NCBI RefSeq assembly: GCF_005405585.1
Contig: NZ_BJEQ01000009.1
Location: 94,572 to 158,571, forward strand
Source: Agarivorans sp. Toyoura001
GTDB taxonomy: Bacteria > Pseudomonadota > Gammaproteobacteria > Enterobacterales > Celerinatantimonadaceae
Length of the DNA stretch: 64,000 nucleotides
Direction of reading: 5' to 3'
Both the position numbers and the translations under genes were made by a program. Shown here in pieces: positions 29,017-38,962 of the stretch (its first letter is position 1; every line of letters starts with the position of its first letter). The notes under the pieces were generated by a model, which did not search any database, had not been told where the DNA came from, and worked only from the letters and a program-made list of their open reading frames with translations.

Positions 29017-29736
29017 ATGAATAAGCAACTCATTTCATTACTTCTAGCAGCAGGCTTAAGCACCTCGGCGTTTGCTGAGTCTATTGACGCTTTGTCGGTA
29101 GAAGACGAACTTGATGCTCCTCAGCAGCAAGCAGAGCCGGTAACTATTGATCCCACTGAGTATACTAGCCCATCAGACATAGAAGCGGTTCAGCTGTATA
29201 GGCAAGATGAATTAATTACTTGGATTAACAATAACCAGCACCTGACGCGTGTTAAAGCCGATGACTGTCAATTGGTAGAAGACATTGAAGCGCGCGCCGA
29301 GAAAGTGGCCATTCCCGCTTATCAGTTTTTGTGGGGCGACATGCTGGCTTGGGGGGTATGTGTAGAACCTAACCCAGAATTAGGTGTGATGTACATGTGG
29401 CGCGCCGCGAATCAAGGTTTAGCCGCTGCCATGGAACAACTAGGGCGCTACTACGCTACTGGCACCTTGGTACAGCAAGACTATGCTAAAGCGATTCCTT
29501 TGCTGAGAGAATCCGCAGGCCAAGGCTTTGTTCCGGCTCAATTACGTTTGGTCTCACTGTATGTCGAAGGTAAGGGCAGCCCTTACGATTACGAAGATGC
29601 TTATCGCTGGTTACATCACTCTATTATTGCCGATAAAAAAACGCACCGAGAAGCCAGCCAATTGCTTGCTTCATTAGCGTCGAAGATGCCCGATTACGTG
29701 GTAGCCAAAGCTAAAGCCAGTAACCAACCCTACTAA
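29017..29736 (+). CDS. motX: Sodium-driven flagellar motor protein MotX
   Basis: Periplasmic T-ring protein that, with MotY, holds PomA/PomB stators of polar Na+-driven flagella. The 239-residue protein has a signal peptide ending STSAFA, then an acidic spacer, and Sel1-like repeats (about 120-190; AANQGLAAAMEQLGRYYATGT begins one). The segment DCQLVEDIEARAEKVAIPAYQFLWGDMLAWGVCVE is strongly reminiscent of Vibrio MotX (only its features are cited here: DCQLVEDIEARA, QFLWGDMLAWGVCVE). The paired cysteines flank this region. It stands alone, away from other flagellar genes. Confidence 0.87.
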   Translation: MNKQLISLLLAAGLSTSAFAESIDALSVEDELDAPQQQAEPVTIDPTEYTSPSDIEAVQLYRQDELITWINNNQHLTRVKADDCQLVEDIEARAEKVAIPAYQFLWGDMLAWGVCVEPNPELGVMYMWRAANQGLAAAMEQLGRYYATGTLVQQDYAKAIPLLRESAGQGFVPAQLRLVSLYVEGKGSPYDYEDAYRWLHHSIIADKKTHREASQLLASLASKMPDYVVAKAKASNQPY

Positions 29737-29813
29737 AGCCACGCGCAAAGCATTAACATAGAGCTATTCTTGAAGGGTAACTCCCTCAATTGCTCAACTT
29801 GATAGGTTAGTTA

Positions 29814-32342
29814 ATGCAAAATCAGGCTGCGTCGGCCACTCTTACATCGACCTTACTCAATGCCTTAACCGAAGAAATGGCACCTGTTTCTAAAGACTGG
29901 CTGCATGCGTTATGTTCTGAAGAACAGCAAGCCCATTTTTCGGCAACCTTAACGCATATGTTAGAAGAAGGCTTGTTAGTCACCACACGTATTGGCGCCT
30001 ATACCTTGCCAGAACGTTTAGGTTTGGTTACCGGCACCATTATTGGTCATCGCGATGGTTTTGGTTTTTTGAAAACCACCCAAGAAGGCACCGACTTATT
30101 CCTTCCGGCTAAAGAAATGCGCAAAGTGTTTCATAACGACTTTGTTCTGGCTGCGCCGTCGAGTATGGATAAAAAAGGCCGCCGTGAAGGCCAAATCATA
30201 AAAGTGCTTAAAGCGGGTAAGGTCGAATTAGTTGGCCGTTACTTTGTTGAAGGTAATCTCCGTTACGTGGTGCCAGATGATTCGCGGATTAACCAAGACA
30301 TCTTGATTGGTAAAAACGATACCGCCGGGGCTCGCCAAGGCCAAGTGGTGGTGATTGAAGTAGTTAGTCGCCCTGTCGCGCCAAAACTGGCGGTGGGTAA
30401 AGTCACCGACATTCTGGGCGAAAAAATGGCTCCGGGCATGGAAGTTCAGGTGGCTTTACGCAACCATGATATTCCGCATGATTGGCCAAATGCTGTCACT
30501 AAAGCGGTGAGCAAGCTTGAAGAAGAAGTGGATGAGGCTTCTAAGCAAAATCGAGTTGATTTGCGTGACTTACCATTAGTCACCATTGATGGTGAAGATG
30601 CCCGCGACTTTGATGACGCCGTGTTCTGTGAGGCGAAAAAATCAGGTGGCTGGCGTTTGTGGGTCGCCATTGCTGATGTTTCTTATTATGTGCGCCCAGA
30701 CGCCGCATTAGATAGAGAAGCGCTTAATCGCGGTAATTCAGTCTATTTCCCAGACCAAGTGATTCCTATGCTGCCAGAGCAGTTATCTAATGGTTTGTGT
30801 TCACTGAACCCGCAAGTCGATCGCCTGTGTATGGTGGCTGAAATGACCATCTCGGCAGCGGGGCGTTTGTCGGGCTATAAGTTTTACGAAGCGGTGATGC
30901 ATTCACATGCGCGATTTACTTATAACAAAGTGGCAGCAATTCTCGATGGTGATGAAGCGCTAGCGCAACGTTATGCCGATCAAGTTCCGCATCTGCAAGA
31001 GTTACATCGTCTTTATAGTGCGCTAAAAGTTAGCCGCGCACAGCGTGGAGGTATTGAGTTAGAAACTCAAGAAACCCGCTTTATTTTTAATGCTCAACGC
31101 AAAATCGAGCAAATTGTGCCGCTAACCCGTAACGACGCGCACAAGATGATTGAAGAATGCATGATCCAAGCAAACGTAGCGGCTGCAAAATTTGTAGAGA
31201 AACATCAGCAAGCTATTTTGTACCGAGTGCACGACCGACCAGGCAAAGAGCGTCTGACTAACTTTAGAGGCTTTTTGAATGAACTGGGTTTGCCGCTTGG
31301 CGGTGGTGATGAGCCTCAGCCGAGTGACTACTTTACCTTAGTGGCATCAATTCAAGAGCGTCCAGATTTAGAACTTATTCAAACCATGTTGCTGCGTTCA
31401 ATGATGCAGGCGGTTTATCAGCCAGACAATTTGGGGCACTTTGGTTTAGCCCTTAAGTCTTATGCGCACTTTACGTCGCCGATCCGCCGCTACCCAGATT
31501 TGTTATTGCACCGGGTGATTAAATTTTTAGTCAACAAGCTTGAGGCGGAAGCGGCAGGTAAAACCGTTAAAAATAAGTGGACAGTGACAGGCGGCTATTC
31601 ATATCAAGATGACGAAATGGATAAGTTTGGTGAAGCTTGTTCAATGACCGAACGCCGCGCCGATGATGCAACACGTGAAGTGTCTGACAGCCTTAAGTGC
31701 GAATACATGCAAGATCATGTGGGTACGGTATTGCCCGCTACCATTGCAGCGGTCACCGGATTTGGCTTTTTTGCCCGTTTGGAAGAGTTTCATATTGATG
31801 GCCTAGTGCACATCAATTCTTTACGTGGCGATTATTATCATTATGATGCAGCTCGTCAGATACTGGTGGGTGAGAAAACCGGCAAACGTTTCCGCATTGG
31901 TGATGCAGTAACGGTAAAGGTCGCGTCGGTAAATATGGCCGACCGTAAAATGGAATTTGTCATCGTTAACAAAGATGGCCAAGCCGATGAGTTTGACCGC
32001 CCACAGCGCAGTGGTAAAGATGGTGGCCGCGGCAAGCGTTTTACCAAACCTGGTGAAGAGCGGGAAACCACTGGACGCAATGGCGGTAAAAAGAAACCAC
32101 GCCATCGCGATACAAAAAATAAAGGTAAACGACGCAAGCCAAGTACTGCTAGTGACAGTAATAAAGACACCAGTTCTGAGAACAAAGGTGGCTTTAGCCC
32201 TTGGCAGCAGCGTGACCCAGATGCTAAGAAAGCAAAACCGAATAATGACGCCAAGGCGAAACCGCGTAAGAAGCCCAAGAAAAAACGCAAGCAACGCCCT
32301 GGTAAACAAGAGCGCACAGCCGCTAAACAACAGAAGAATTAA
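29814..32342 (+). CDS. rnr: Ribonuclease R
   Basis: 3'-5' processive exoribonuclease acting on structured RNA, in RNA quality control and cold or stress response. The 842-residue protein has an N-terminal helix-turn-helix-like region (about 15-70), cold-shock domains (about 75-230), the RNB catalytic domain (about 255-585) with the Asp cluster in [13 protein letters not shown] and the [13 protein letters not shown] motif, an S1 domain (about 645-725), and a very Lys/Arg-rich tail of about 110 residues. rlmB starts 2 nt after the stop, the rnr-rlmB pair conserved in gammaproteobacteria. Confidence 0.96.
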   Translation: MQNQAASATLTSTLLNALTEEMAPVSKDWLHALCSEEQQAHFSATLTHMLEEGLLVTTRIGAYTLPERLGLVTGTIIGHRDGFGFLKTTQEGTDLFLPAKEMRKVFHNDFVLAAPSSMDKKGRREGQIIKVLKAGKVELVGRYFVEGNLRYVVPDDSRINQDILIGKNDTAGARQGQVVVIEVVSRPVAPKLAVGKVTDILGEKMAPGMEVQVALRNHDIPHDWPNAVTKAVSKLEEEVDEASKQNRVDLRDLPLVTIDGEDARDFDDAVFCEAKKSGGWRLWVAIADVSYYVRPDAALDREALNRGNSVYFPDQVIPMLPEQLSNGLCSLNPQVDRLCMVAEMTISAAGRLSGYKFYEAVMHSHARFTYNKVAAILDGDEALAQRYADQVPHLQELHRLYSALKVSRAQRGGIELETQETRFIFNAQRKIEQIVPLTRNDAHKMIEECMIQANVAAAKFVEKHQQAILYRVHDRPGKERLTNFRGFLNELGLPLGGGDEPQPSDYFTLVASIQERPDLELIQTMLLRSMMQAVYQPDNLGHFGLALKSYAHFTSPIRRYPDLLLHRVIKFLVNKLEAEAAGKTVKNKWTVTGGYSYQDDEMDKFGEACSMTERRADDATREVSDSLKCEYMQDHVGTVLPATIAAVTGFGFFARLEEFHIDGLVHINSLRGDYYHYDAARQILVGEKTGKRFRIGDAVTVKVASVNMADRKMEFVIVNKDGQADEFDRPQRSGKDGGRGKRFTKPGEERETTGRNGGKKKPRHRDTKNKGKRRKPSTASDSNKDTSSENKGGFSPWQQRDPDAKKAKPNNDAKAKPRKKPKKKRKQRPGKQERTAAKQQKN

Positions 32343-32344
32343 TC

Positions 32345-33079
32345 ATGAGCCAACAAGTAATTTACGGCCTGCACGCAGTGCAAGCATTATTAGAGCGCAG
32401 CCCAGAGCGTATTATTGAAGTATTTGCGCTTAAAGGTCGTCAAGATGACCGCTTATTACCGCTACTGAATGAAATGCGTCGCTTAGGGGCATCTGTGCAG
32501 TTTATGCCTCGTAAAGCCTTAGATGACAAAGCAGAGAGCACTCAGCACCAAGGTATTGTGGCACGAGTAAAAGCAGGGCGCGGCTATAACGAGCATGATT
32601 TAAAGCAATTAGTTGAATCAACGACAGCGCCGCTATTTTTAATATTGGATGGCGTAACGGATCCACATAATCTAGGCGCTTGTTTACGTAATGCCGATGC
32701 AGCAGGCGTAGTTGGCGTAATTGTGCCTAAAGATAACTCTGCTCAGCTAAATGCTACGGTACGTAAAGTGGCTAGTGGCGCGGCAGAAACTGTACCGCTA
32801 GTGGTGGTGACTAACCTAGCCAGAACCTTGCGTGAGTTACAGCAATTAGGTGTATGGGTAGTGGGCACTGCAGGTGAGGCAGAGCAGTTTATTTATGACA
32901 CCAAGTTGCAAGGGCCAATGGCATTAGTGATGGGTGCCGAGGGTACGGGCATGCGCCGCTTAACACGCGAAACTTGTGATGAGCTGGTTAAGCTTCCAAT
33001 GGCGGGTACCGTCTCTAGTTTAAACGTATCAGTTGCTGCTGGTATTTGTTTATTTGAAGCAGTACGCCAGCGCCGTTAA
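32345..33079 (+). CDS. rlmB: 23S rRNA (guanosine-2'-O-)-methyltransferase RlmB
   Basis: SPOUT-class enzyme methylating the ribose of G2251 of 23S rRNA with S-adenosylmethionine. The 244-residue protein has an N-terminal L30e-like RNA-binding domain (about 1-75) and the SpoU knot domain (about 95-244) with [35 protein letters not shown] and the terminal [17 protein letters not shown]. Co-transcribed with rnr. An intrinsic terminator follows. Confidence 0.96.
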   Translation: MSQQVIYGLHAVQALLERSPERIIEVFALKGRQDDRLLPLLNEMRRLGASVQFMPRKALDDKAESTQHQGIVARVKAGRGYNEHDLKQLVESTTAPLFLILDGVTDPHNLGACLRNADAAGVVGVIVPKDNSAQLNATVRKVASGAAETVPLVVVTNLARTLRELQQLGVWVVGTAGEAEQFIYDTKLQGPMALVMGAEGTGMRRLTRETCDELVKLPMAGTVSSLNVSVAAGICLFEAVRQRR

Positions 33080-33113
33080 ACACTGGCCTTAGCGCCGTAT
33101 AAGCATCAACAGA

Positions 33114-33147
33114 AAAGCCGCTGTTTAGATAATCTAACAGCGGCTTT
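33114..33147 (+). terminator. Intrinsic terminator after rlmB
   Basis: AAAGCCGCTGTT pairs with AACAGCGGCTTT (12 bp) around a 10-nt loop; the tract after it is AATTTAA, so the T run is weak. Confidence 0.75.
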
Positions 33148-33222
33148 AATTTAACTTGATTAAATTCTCACCTTCGCATAGAATCAGCGCCCCTAAAACA
33201 GTCATTTTACTTTTAGTTCCTT

Positions 33223-33255
33223 GCCTCTTCGGTCCGGCTGTACCATGAACGAGGC
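33223..33255 (+). promoter_or_regulatory. Leader hairpin of rpsF, candidate S6:S18-binding autoregulatory element
   Basis: GCCTC pairs with GAGGC, TTC with GAA and GGT with ACC, with a small internal bulge and a CCG-containing loop (CCGGCTGT). It ends about 20 nt before the rpsF start. Ribosomal S6 operons of many bacteria carry a leader structure with an exposed CCG recognised by S6:S18. The match is structural, by eye. Confidence 0.5.
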
Positions 33256-33276
33256 TATAACCCGTAGGGAGCAATA

Positions 33277-33711
33277 ATGCGTCATTACGAAATCGTATTC
33301 ATGGTCCACCCAGACCAGAGCGAACAAGTTCCAGGCATGATCGAGCGTTACTCAGCAGTTATCACTGATAACGGCGGTAGCATTCATCGTTTGGAAGACT
33401 GGGGCCGCCGTCAATTGGCTTACCCAATCGAAAAATTGCACAAAGCCCACTATGTTCTTTTGAACATTGAAGCTAGCGCAGAAGTTGTTGATGAATTGGA
33501 AACTGCTTTCCGTTTCAACGATGCTGTTATCCGTAACATGATCATGCGCACTAAGTCTGCTGCTACAGAGATGTCTCCAATTGCTAAAGCTCGTGATGAG
33601 CGTCCAGCTCGCCGCGATGATGAGCGTCCAGCTCGTCGTGAAGAAGCTGCACCAGCAACTGAAGAAGCACCAGCAGTAGAAGCTAACGTAGAGTCAGCTA
33701 GCGAAGAATAA
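33277..33711 (+). CDS. rpsF: 30S ribosomal protein S6
   Basis: Small-subunit protein binding with S18 on the platform. The 144-residue protein has the conserved [18 protein letters not shown] start, [13 protein letters not shown] and the C-terminal [12 protein letters not shown]. The tail after residue 100 is extended, with the short repeat DERPARR present twice and an acidic Ala/Glu-rich end; E. coli S6 also has a variable acidic tail, there polyglutamylated. First gene of the rpsF-priB-rpsR-rplI operon. Confidence 0.98.
   Translation: MRHYEIVFMVHPDQSEQVPGMIERYSAVITDNGGSIHRLEDWGRRQLAYPIEKLHKAHYVLLNIEASAEVVDELETAFRFNDAVIRNMIMRTKSAATEMSPIAKARDERPARRDDERPARREEAAPATEEAPAVEANVESASEE
33595..33638 (+). 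repeat. Short tandem repeat in the rpsF tail
   Basis: GATGAGCGTCCAGCTCG occurs twice 24 nt apart and encodes DERPARR twice in the disordered tail of S6. Confidence 0.75.
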
Positions 33712-33716
33712 GACGT

Positions 33717-34031
33717 ATGTCTGAGAATAGATTAGTACTGCAGGGGCGGGTATTACGCGCACCAAAACGCTCTACTAGTCCGGCCGGTGTTGCACATTGT
33801 CAGTTTTGGCTAGAGCATCGTTCGCAGCAACAAGAAGCTGGATTTTCGCGCCAAGCCTATTGCCAGATGGCAGTAGTCGCAAGTGGCGATATTTTGAAGC
33901 AAGATTCATCGCATATAAGTATGGGGTGTGAAGTAAAAGTAAGTGGTTTTATAAATAGCCACAAAGCGGCCAACGGTACATACCGATTGGTACTTCATGC
34001 TTCTGAAATTGATTTGTTATCACGAGGATAA
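33717..34031 (+). CDS. priB: Primosomal replication protein PriB
   Basis: Single-stranded DNA-binding OB-fold dimer that assists PriA in restarting stalled forks. The 104-residue product is the expected size, with [24 protein letters not shown] at the start (key part [10 protein letters not shown]) and FWLEHRS, CQMAV, VKVSGFI in OB-fold strands. Located between rpsF and rpsR with gaps of 5 and 4 nt, its conserved position. Confidence 0.94.
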   Translation: MSENRLVLQGRVLRAPKRSTSPAGVAHCQFWLEHRSQQQEAGFSRQAYCQMAVVASGDILKQDSSHISMGCEVKVSGFINSHKAANGTYRLVLHASEIDLLSRG

Positions 34032-34035
34032 TGTT

Positions 34036-34263
34036 ATGGCACGTTTTTTCCGTCGTCGTAAATTCTGCCGCTTTTCAGCGGAAGGCGTTGTTGAGATCGA
34101 TTATAAAGATACAACAACTCTGAAAAACTACATCACTGAAAGTGGTAAAATTGTACCTAGTCGTATTACTGGTACAAGCGCTAAATACCAACGTCAACTT
34201 GCACGCGCTATTAAACGTGCTCGTTACCTGGCTCTATTGCCATACACTGATTTACATAAGTAA
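34036..34263 (+). CDS. rpsR: 30S ribosomal protein S18
   Basis: Small-subunit protein pairing with S6. The true start is ATG 34036, giving 75 residues beginning [17 protein letters not shown], the family N-terminus. [19 protein letters not shown] and [16 protein letters not shown] are conserved. The ribosome-binding site GAGGA lies within the end of priB. Confidence 0.98.
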   Translation: MARFFRRRKFCRFSAEGVVEIDYKDTTTLKNYITESGKIVPSRITGTSAKYQRQLARAIKRARYLALLPYTDLHK

Positions 34264-34312
34264 ATCCTTGTTGCAATTAGCCTAACTCAATCGAATTAAT
34301 CGAGGAAAGGTA

Positions 34313-34765
34313 ATGGAAATTATTCTATTAGACAAAATCGCTAACTTAGGCGGTTTGGGTGATCAAGTTAATGTTAAAGCAGGTTACGCACGTAACTTCT
34401 TGATCCCACAAGGTAAAGCTGTACCAGCTACTAAAGGCAACGTTGAAGTTTTTGAAGCTCGTCGTTCTGAATTAGAAGCTAAACTAGCAGAAACTTTGAA
34501 AGTATCTGAAGCTCGCGCTGAGAAACTAAACGCTCTTGAAGCGATTGTTATCGAAGCTAAAGCTGGTGAAGAAGGTAAACTATTCGGTTCTATCGGTACT
34601 CGCGACATCGCTGATGTTGTAACTGCTGCTGGTGTTGAAGTAGTTAAATCTGAAGTTCGCCTACCAAACGGTGTATTACGTAACACTGGTGAAATTGAAG
34701 TTGTTATTCAAGTTCACACAGACGTTAATGCTACTGTTACTCTACAAGTTGTTGCTGCTGAATAA
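34313..34765 (+). CDS. rplI: 50S ribosomal protein L9
   Basis: Large-subunit protein with two globular domains joined by a long helix. The 150-residue protein has the N-terminal signature [21 protein letters not shown] and the long helix around residues 45-75, then the C-terminal domain ([22 protein letters not shown]). Last gene of the S6 operon; a strong terminator follows. Confidence 0.98.
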   Translation: MEIILLDKIANLGGLGDQVNVKAGYARNFLIPQGKAVPATKGNVEVFEARRSELEAKLAETLKVSEARAEKLNALEAIVIEAKAGEEGKLFGSIGTRDIADVVTAAGVEVVKSEVRLPNGVLRNTGEIEVVIQVHTDVNATVTLQVVAAE

Positions 34766-34783
34766 TTTCAGTTATATAGCTTG

Positions 34784-34812
34784 AAAAAACCGCGCCTAGG
34801 CGCGGTTTTTTT
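34784..34812 (+). terminator. Intrinsic terminator after rplI
   Basis: AAAAAACCGCGCC-TA-GGCGCGGTTTTTT: 13-bp symmetric stem, usable in both directions, 18 nt after the rplI stop codon. Confidence 0.95.
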
Positions 34813-34922
34813 GTTTTTAGGCTATGATTTTAAAGGATTTTGAAAGATTATTTAGATTAATCCGGTTTCACTATAGCAACAATGTAGTGTTCTGTTTTAG
34901 CGACTGAACAAGGAGAGTTAGT

Positions 34923-36107
34923 GTGCGTTTAATAATAGTGTTGGTAACGGCTTTGCTGAGTATGGTTTCCCACGCGGCATCCACTTGGTCTGAAGTGGAA
35001 CAGCAAGCGAAGGGACAAACTGTTTATTTTAACGCTTGGGCGGGGGCTGATAATATCAACGCTTATATTCGCTGGGCCGGCGAACAAGTGGAGCAGCGTT
35101 ACGGTGTAAAGTTAGAACACGTAAAAATTAACGACACCGCTAATGTAGTGAGTCGTATTTTGGCGGAGAAGGTGAGTGGCCGCACTAACGGTGGCAGCGT
35201 AGACCTAATGTGGGTAAACGGAGAGAACTTCCGCGCGTTAAAAGAAGCTAAATTACTCTATGGCCCATATAGTCAGCACTTACCTAATATGGCCTTAACC
35301 GATGAGAATAATCCTGCTTTACTGTATGACTTCACTTTGCCTGTTGACGGTTATGAATCACCTTGGGGTGGGGCGCAGCTCACTTTCTATCACGACAGCA
35401 AACGCTTGCCGCAGGCACCTAAGTCAATGGCCAAGCTATTATCTTACCTGGAAAAACAACCGGGACTATTTACTTACCCAGCGCCGCCAAGCTTTTATGG
35501 AGCCACCTTTATTAAGCAGGCCTTGTTAGAAACTATTAGCGATAGCGAGCAGCTGTATCAACCTGTTAACAAGCAAACCTTTGATAAAGTGACTGCAGGT
35601 TTGTGGGCTTATTTAGACAAATTACATCCATTAATGTGGCGCCGTGGCCAGAGTTTTCCTAGTGGCAGTGGCCAAATGCAACAGTTGCTTAACGACGGTG
35701 AGTTAAGTATTGCTTTCAGCTTTAACCCCAACGATCCTGCAGCCGCTATTGAGCAAGGTTTACTGCCAGATTCGGTGCGTAGTTATGTTCACCAAAGTGG
35801 TACCGTGGGTAATACTCACTTTTTAGCAATTCCGTTTAATAGTGACTCTAGTGCCGCAGCCATGGTGGTGGCCAACTTTATGTTGTCACCAGAGGCCCAA
35901 GCCCGCAAAGCGGATTTAGCTTATTGGGGCGATCCAACAGTACTAGCGTTAGATAAACTCAGTAATGAGCAACAACAGCTGTTTGCTAAGCAACAGGGTA
36001 ATAGCGCGAGTTTAAGCGCTGCAGACCGCGCCAATGTTAGGGGCGAACCTCACGCCACTTGGGTAGCTTTGCTAGAAGCAGAGTGGTTGCGTCGTTATAG
36101 TCGATGA
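34923..36107 (+). CDS. ynjB: ABC transporter periplasmic binding protein, YnjB family
   Basis: Periplasmic solute-binding protein of the YnjBCD system, whose substrate is not established. The start is GTG 34923, 7 nt after AGGAG, giving 394 residues. There is a signal peptide ending VSHAA, then TVYFNAWAGADNINAYIRW, LMWVNGENFRALKEA and EAQARKADLAYWGDP, patterns of the YnjB family (extracellular family 1-like). The downstream permease overlaps its stop codon by 4 nt (ATGA). Confidence 0.85.
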   Translation: MRLIIVLVTALLSMVSHAASTWSEVEQQAKGQTVYFNAWAGADNINAYIRWAGEQVEQRYGVKLEHVKINDTANVVSRILAEKVSGRTNGGSVDLMWVNGENFRALKEAKLLYGPYSQHLPNMALTDENNPALLYDFTLPVDGYESPWGGAQLTFYHDSKRLPQAPKSMAKLLSYLEKQPGLFTYPAPPSFYGATFIKQALLETISDSEQLYQPVNKQTFDKVTAGLWAYLDKLHPLMWRRGQSFPSGSGQMQQLLNDGELSIAFSFNPNDPAAAIEQGLLPDSVRSYVHQSGTVGNTHFLAIPFNSDSSAAAMVVANFMLSPEAQARKADLAYWGDPTVLALDKLSNEQQQLFAKQQGNSASLSAADRANVRGEPHATWVALLEAEWLRRYSR

Positions 36108-37792
36108 AGGGCATATCTAAAAAGGCAGTAATGCTGTTTCCGCTAGCCACTAGTGTGTTGTTGTTACTGCCTTTGTTGTTTGGATTTGTTGATACTCTAT
36201 TACCAGCTTTTGGCTATTTGCCTATCGCTTCTAAAACCGAATTGAATTTATCGGTTTGGCGTGAACTGTTTAGTTACTCCTCTTTATGGCATTCGCTGGC
36301 GTTAAGTATATTTACTGGCTGGATCGCCGCTATCCTTTCTCTAGTTAGCGCTTTGTGGCTAATTATGCACTGCTACCAAAGTGCTTGGTGGCGATTCCTA
36401 GAAAAAAGCCTAGCCCCGTTTCTCGCTATTCCTCATGCGGCCATGGCGATTGCGCTATTGTTCCTACTTGCACCCAGTGGCTGGTTAGTTCGCTTGGTTT
36501 CACCTTGGTTAACTGGTTTCGATTACCCGCCTATGTGGCAAAGCACGCAAGATGCGTGGGGCTTGAGCTTAATTGTTACTCTATGGATTAAAGAATTGCC
36601 ATTTATGTTACTGGTATTAATGGCAGCGTGCTCTCAACTACCTGTACAACGCAGCTTGGCGATAGGCCAAAGCTTTGCTTATTCTAGCCAGCAAATCTGG
36701 CGGCAGGTTTTATTCCCCCAGCTAATTAAGCGTATTCGCTTGCCATTTTTTACGGTTCTTGCGTTTTCGTTAACGGTAGTGGATGTTGCTCAAATTATTG
36801 GCCCCACAAAGCCAGTGACCTTTGCATTACTCGTTTGGCAATGGTTTAGCGATAGCAATATCGAAATGCGCTTGTTGGGCGCAGCAGGCTCTTTATTGTT
36901 GTTGGCTGCAGTTATCCTGAGCTTGTTAGTGGCAGTGCTGTTAGAGAAGCTTTATTTAAAACACAACTTACAAAGCGCATTGAAGGGCTTAAGAAAAGCT
37001 TCCTCTAGTGCGAAACCCGCCCGTATTTTGTTAGTGGGTACGGTGCTGTTGTTAGTATTAAGTTTGCTGATTATTGTCATTTGGTCTTTTACTTGGCGCT
37101 GGCGCTTTCCCGATGCTTTGCCCGCACAGTGGGGTTGGCATTATTGGCAACAAGCAGGCAGTTATTTGTATACGCCGCTGCTAAACAGTTTGATTATTGC
37201 TTTGTTATCATCAGCAAGCAGCTTGGTATTGGTGGTTGGCTGTTTAGAGTACCAACTAAAGCAGGCTCAGCCCTCACGCTGGTGGTCGTTAGTTATGTAC
37301 CTGCCTTTGCTGTTGCCGCAGGTGGTATTTTTGTTTGGTGTACAGGTTCAGTTATTTAAATACCGTTTAGACGGCAGCGTGTTGACTGTAGTGTGGGCAC
37401 ATCTGATTTTTGTTTTACCTTATGTATACTTGGCGTTAGTGGATAACTATCGAAGCTTCGACAATCGTTATATGCAAGCTGCAATTAGTTTATCGCACTC
37501 CTACTGGCGTAGCTTTCTGAGAATCAAATTACCCATGCTCACTCGGCCGCTGGGTTTAGCATTTGCCATTGGTTTTGCGGTAAGCATTGCTCAGTATCTG
37601 CCTACTTTGTTTGTGGGTGGTGGACGAGTCACCACGTTAACCACTGAGGCGGTAGCGTTAGCCTCAGGTGGTGATCGCAGAGTTACGGCGGTTATGGTTA
37701 TATGGCAAACCTTGTTACCTTTACTGGTATACAGCATGGTTATTATTTGGCCTAAATGGCGCTACCGCCATCACCGAGGAATGCAAACCTAG
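36104..37792 (+). CDS. ynjC: ABC transporter permease, YnjC family (two-module)
   Basis: Inner-membrane permease of 562 residues with two BPD-type modules (about 50-290 and 345-555) and about 12 membrane helices. EAA-like loops are seen at AIGQSFAYSSQQIWRQV and AAISLSHSYWRSFLRIK. The start overlaps the ynjB stop, and the ATPase start overlaps its own stop, so translation is tightly coupled. Similar layout to the fbpB product at 23655, but sequence is clearly different. Confidence 0.87.
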   Translation: MKGISKKAVMLFPLATSVLLLLPLLFGFVDTLLPAFGYLPIASKTELNLSVWRELFSYSSLWHSLALSIFTGWIAAILSLVSALWLIMHCYQSAWWRFLEKSLAPFLAIPHAAMAIALLFLLAPSGWLVRLVSPWLTGFDYPPMWQSTQDAWGLSLIVTLWIKELPFMLLVLMAACSQLPVQRSLAIGQSFAYSSQQIWRQVLFPQLIKRIRLPFFTVLAFSLTVVDVAQIIGPTKPVTFALLVWQWFSDSNIEMRLLGAAGSLLLLAAVILSLLVAVLLEKLYLKHNLQSALKGLRKASSSAKPARILLVGTVLLLVLSLLIIVIWSFTWRWRFPDALPAQWGWHYWQQAGSYLYTPLLNSLIIALLSSASSLVLVVGCLEYQLKQAQPSRWWSLVMYLPLLLPQVVFLFGVQVQLFKYRLDGSVLTVVWAHLIFVLPYVYLALVDNYRSFDNRYMQAAISLSHSYWRSFLRIKLPMLTRPLGLAFAIGFAVSIAQYLPTLFVGGGRVTTLTTEAVALASGGDRRVTAVMVIWQTLLPLLVYSMVIIWPKWRYRHHRGMQT

Positions 37793-38424
37793 TGTTAGAT
37801 ATTAGTCATTTTAGTTTGAGTTTATCTGGTAAAGACTTAATCAGTGAGCTCAATTTGTCAGTCGCTAAAGGGGAAATAGTGACTATCATGGGCCCTAGTG
37901 GCTGTGGCAAATCTAGCTTATTGGCTGCAATAGCCGGCACCTTAGATCCCTCTTTGTCTTGCAGTGGTAGCATTAAGCTAGCAGGAAAAGACATTCTCGA
38001 GCTTGAGCAAGCGAAGCGGCGAGTTGGGATATTGTTTCAAGATGATTTATTGTTCCCACACTTTACGGTGGGGCAAAACCTGCAATACGCATTAGCAAGT
38101 GATAAGCAAAACAATGCCAACTCTATAATAGAACAGGCTTTAAGTGATGCTGGCATGTGTGGCTTTCAGCAGCGCGATATTGCCAGCTTGTCTGGAGGGC
38201 AGCGGGCGAGGGTTAGTGTATTGAGAAGCCTACTGGCTGAGCCCAAAGTTCTGCTATTAGATGAACCCTTCAGTAAGTTGGATAAACCCTTACGCAAACA
38301 GTTCCGGGAATTTGTTCGCGAAAGAATTGAAGCACTGAATATTCCTGCGATTCTAGTCACTCATGACCAAGAAGATAGCTTACAAGCACCACCAATCTCT
38401 TTATTTGCTGACAATAACAGCTAG
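37792..38424 (+). CDS. ynjD: ABC transporter ATP-binding protein, YnjD family
   Basis: ATPase of the YnjBCD-type importer. I prefer GTG 37792, which overlaps the permease stop and follows GAGGA by 11 nt (210 residues); an in-frame ATG at 37756 would add 12 residues but lacks a ribosome-binding site. Walker A GPSGCGKSS, Q-loop LFQDDLLFPHF, signature LSGGQRARV, Walker B VLLLDEPFSKLD and switch VTHDQED are present. It lacks a C-terminal TOBE domain, as usual for YnjD. Confidence 0.87.
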   Translation: MLDISHFSLSLSGKDLISELNLSVAKGEIVTIMGPSGCGKSSLLAAIAGTLDPSLSCSGSIKLAGKDILELEQAKRRVGILFQDDLLFPHFTVGQNLQYALASDKQNNANSIIEQALSDAGMCGFQQRDIASLSGGQRARVSVLRSLLAEPKVLLLDEPFSKLDKPLRKQFREFVRERIEALNIPAILVTHDQEDSLQAPPISLFADNNS

Positions 38425-38547
38425 GGTAATAAACTGTTGCTGTTGAGTTTTATTTGATAAGCTGGTTTTTCCTGAGGCTTTATTGTGTGGAGCGAGAGCG
38501 TCAGGACTCAATGATTGAGATCCCCAATAACAATAAAGAGGATGAAG

Positions 38548-38841
38548 ATGAACAAATTGATTTTTGCACTAGCATTGTCACTTCCATTTGTCGCATCAAC
38601 AGCGAATGCAGCCCCAGCCAAGGCACCTTTATGTGCGGCTTGTCATGGTGCTAACGGAGTAGCAGCTATTCCTGGTTACCCCAATCTTGCGGGCCAAAAC
38701 GAACAGTACTTGGTTTCTTCATTAAAAGCTTATCGTGATAAACAGCGTAATGGTGGCCAAGCTGCTGTAATGCAAGGGCAGGCAATGAATTTAAGCGACG
38801 CTGAAATTGCTGAACTAGCTGCTTACTTCGCAAAAATGTAG
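38548..38841 (+). CDS. Small periplasmic c-type cytochrome (class I)
   Basis: 97-residue cytochrome with signal peptide (ending STANA) and a single haem-binding motif CAACH near residue 31. The Met axial ligand is probably in [12 protein letters not shown] near 79. [27 protein letters not shown] is typical of the c553/cytochrome c4-half family (key part [12 protein letters not shown]). The start is ATG 38548, 6 nt after AAAGAGG. It probably serves as a periplasmic electron carrier. Monocistronic, with its own terminator. Confidence 0.9.
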   Translation: MNKLIFALALSLPFVASTANAAPAKAPLCAACHGANGVAAIPGYPNLAGQNEQYLVSSLKAYRDKQRNGGQAAVMQGQAMNLSDAEIAELAAYFAKM

Positions 38842-38860
38842 TTAAGTGAGCGTTAGCACT

Positions 38861-38884
38861 AAGCCAGCCTAGGGCTGGCTTTTT
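38861..38884 (+). terminator. Intrinsic terminator after the cytochrome gene
   Basis: AAGCCAGCC-TAG-GGCTGGCTT followed by TTT; 9-bp stem. Confidence 0.87.
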
Positions 38885-38962
38885 AGTTTCTGCCATTCAG
38901 GAAATGTTACTTGGTGTCACTTCAATCTTCCCGCATAATAGTGGCCAGAAAAAACAACCGCA

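Noticed and set aside
31821..32330. Long antisense frames (169 and 153 codons) over the 3' end of rnr
   Set aside because: They result from the Lys/Arg-rich tail of RNase R read backwards; no ribosome-binding site or family match.
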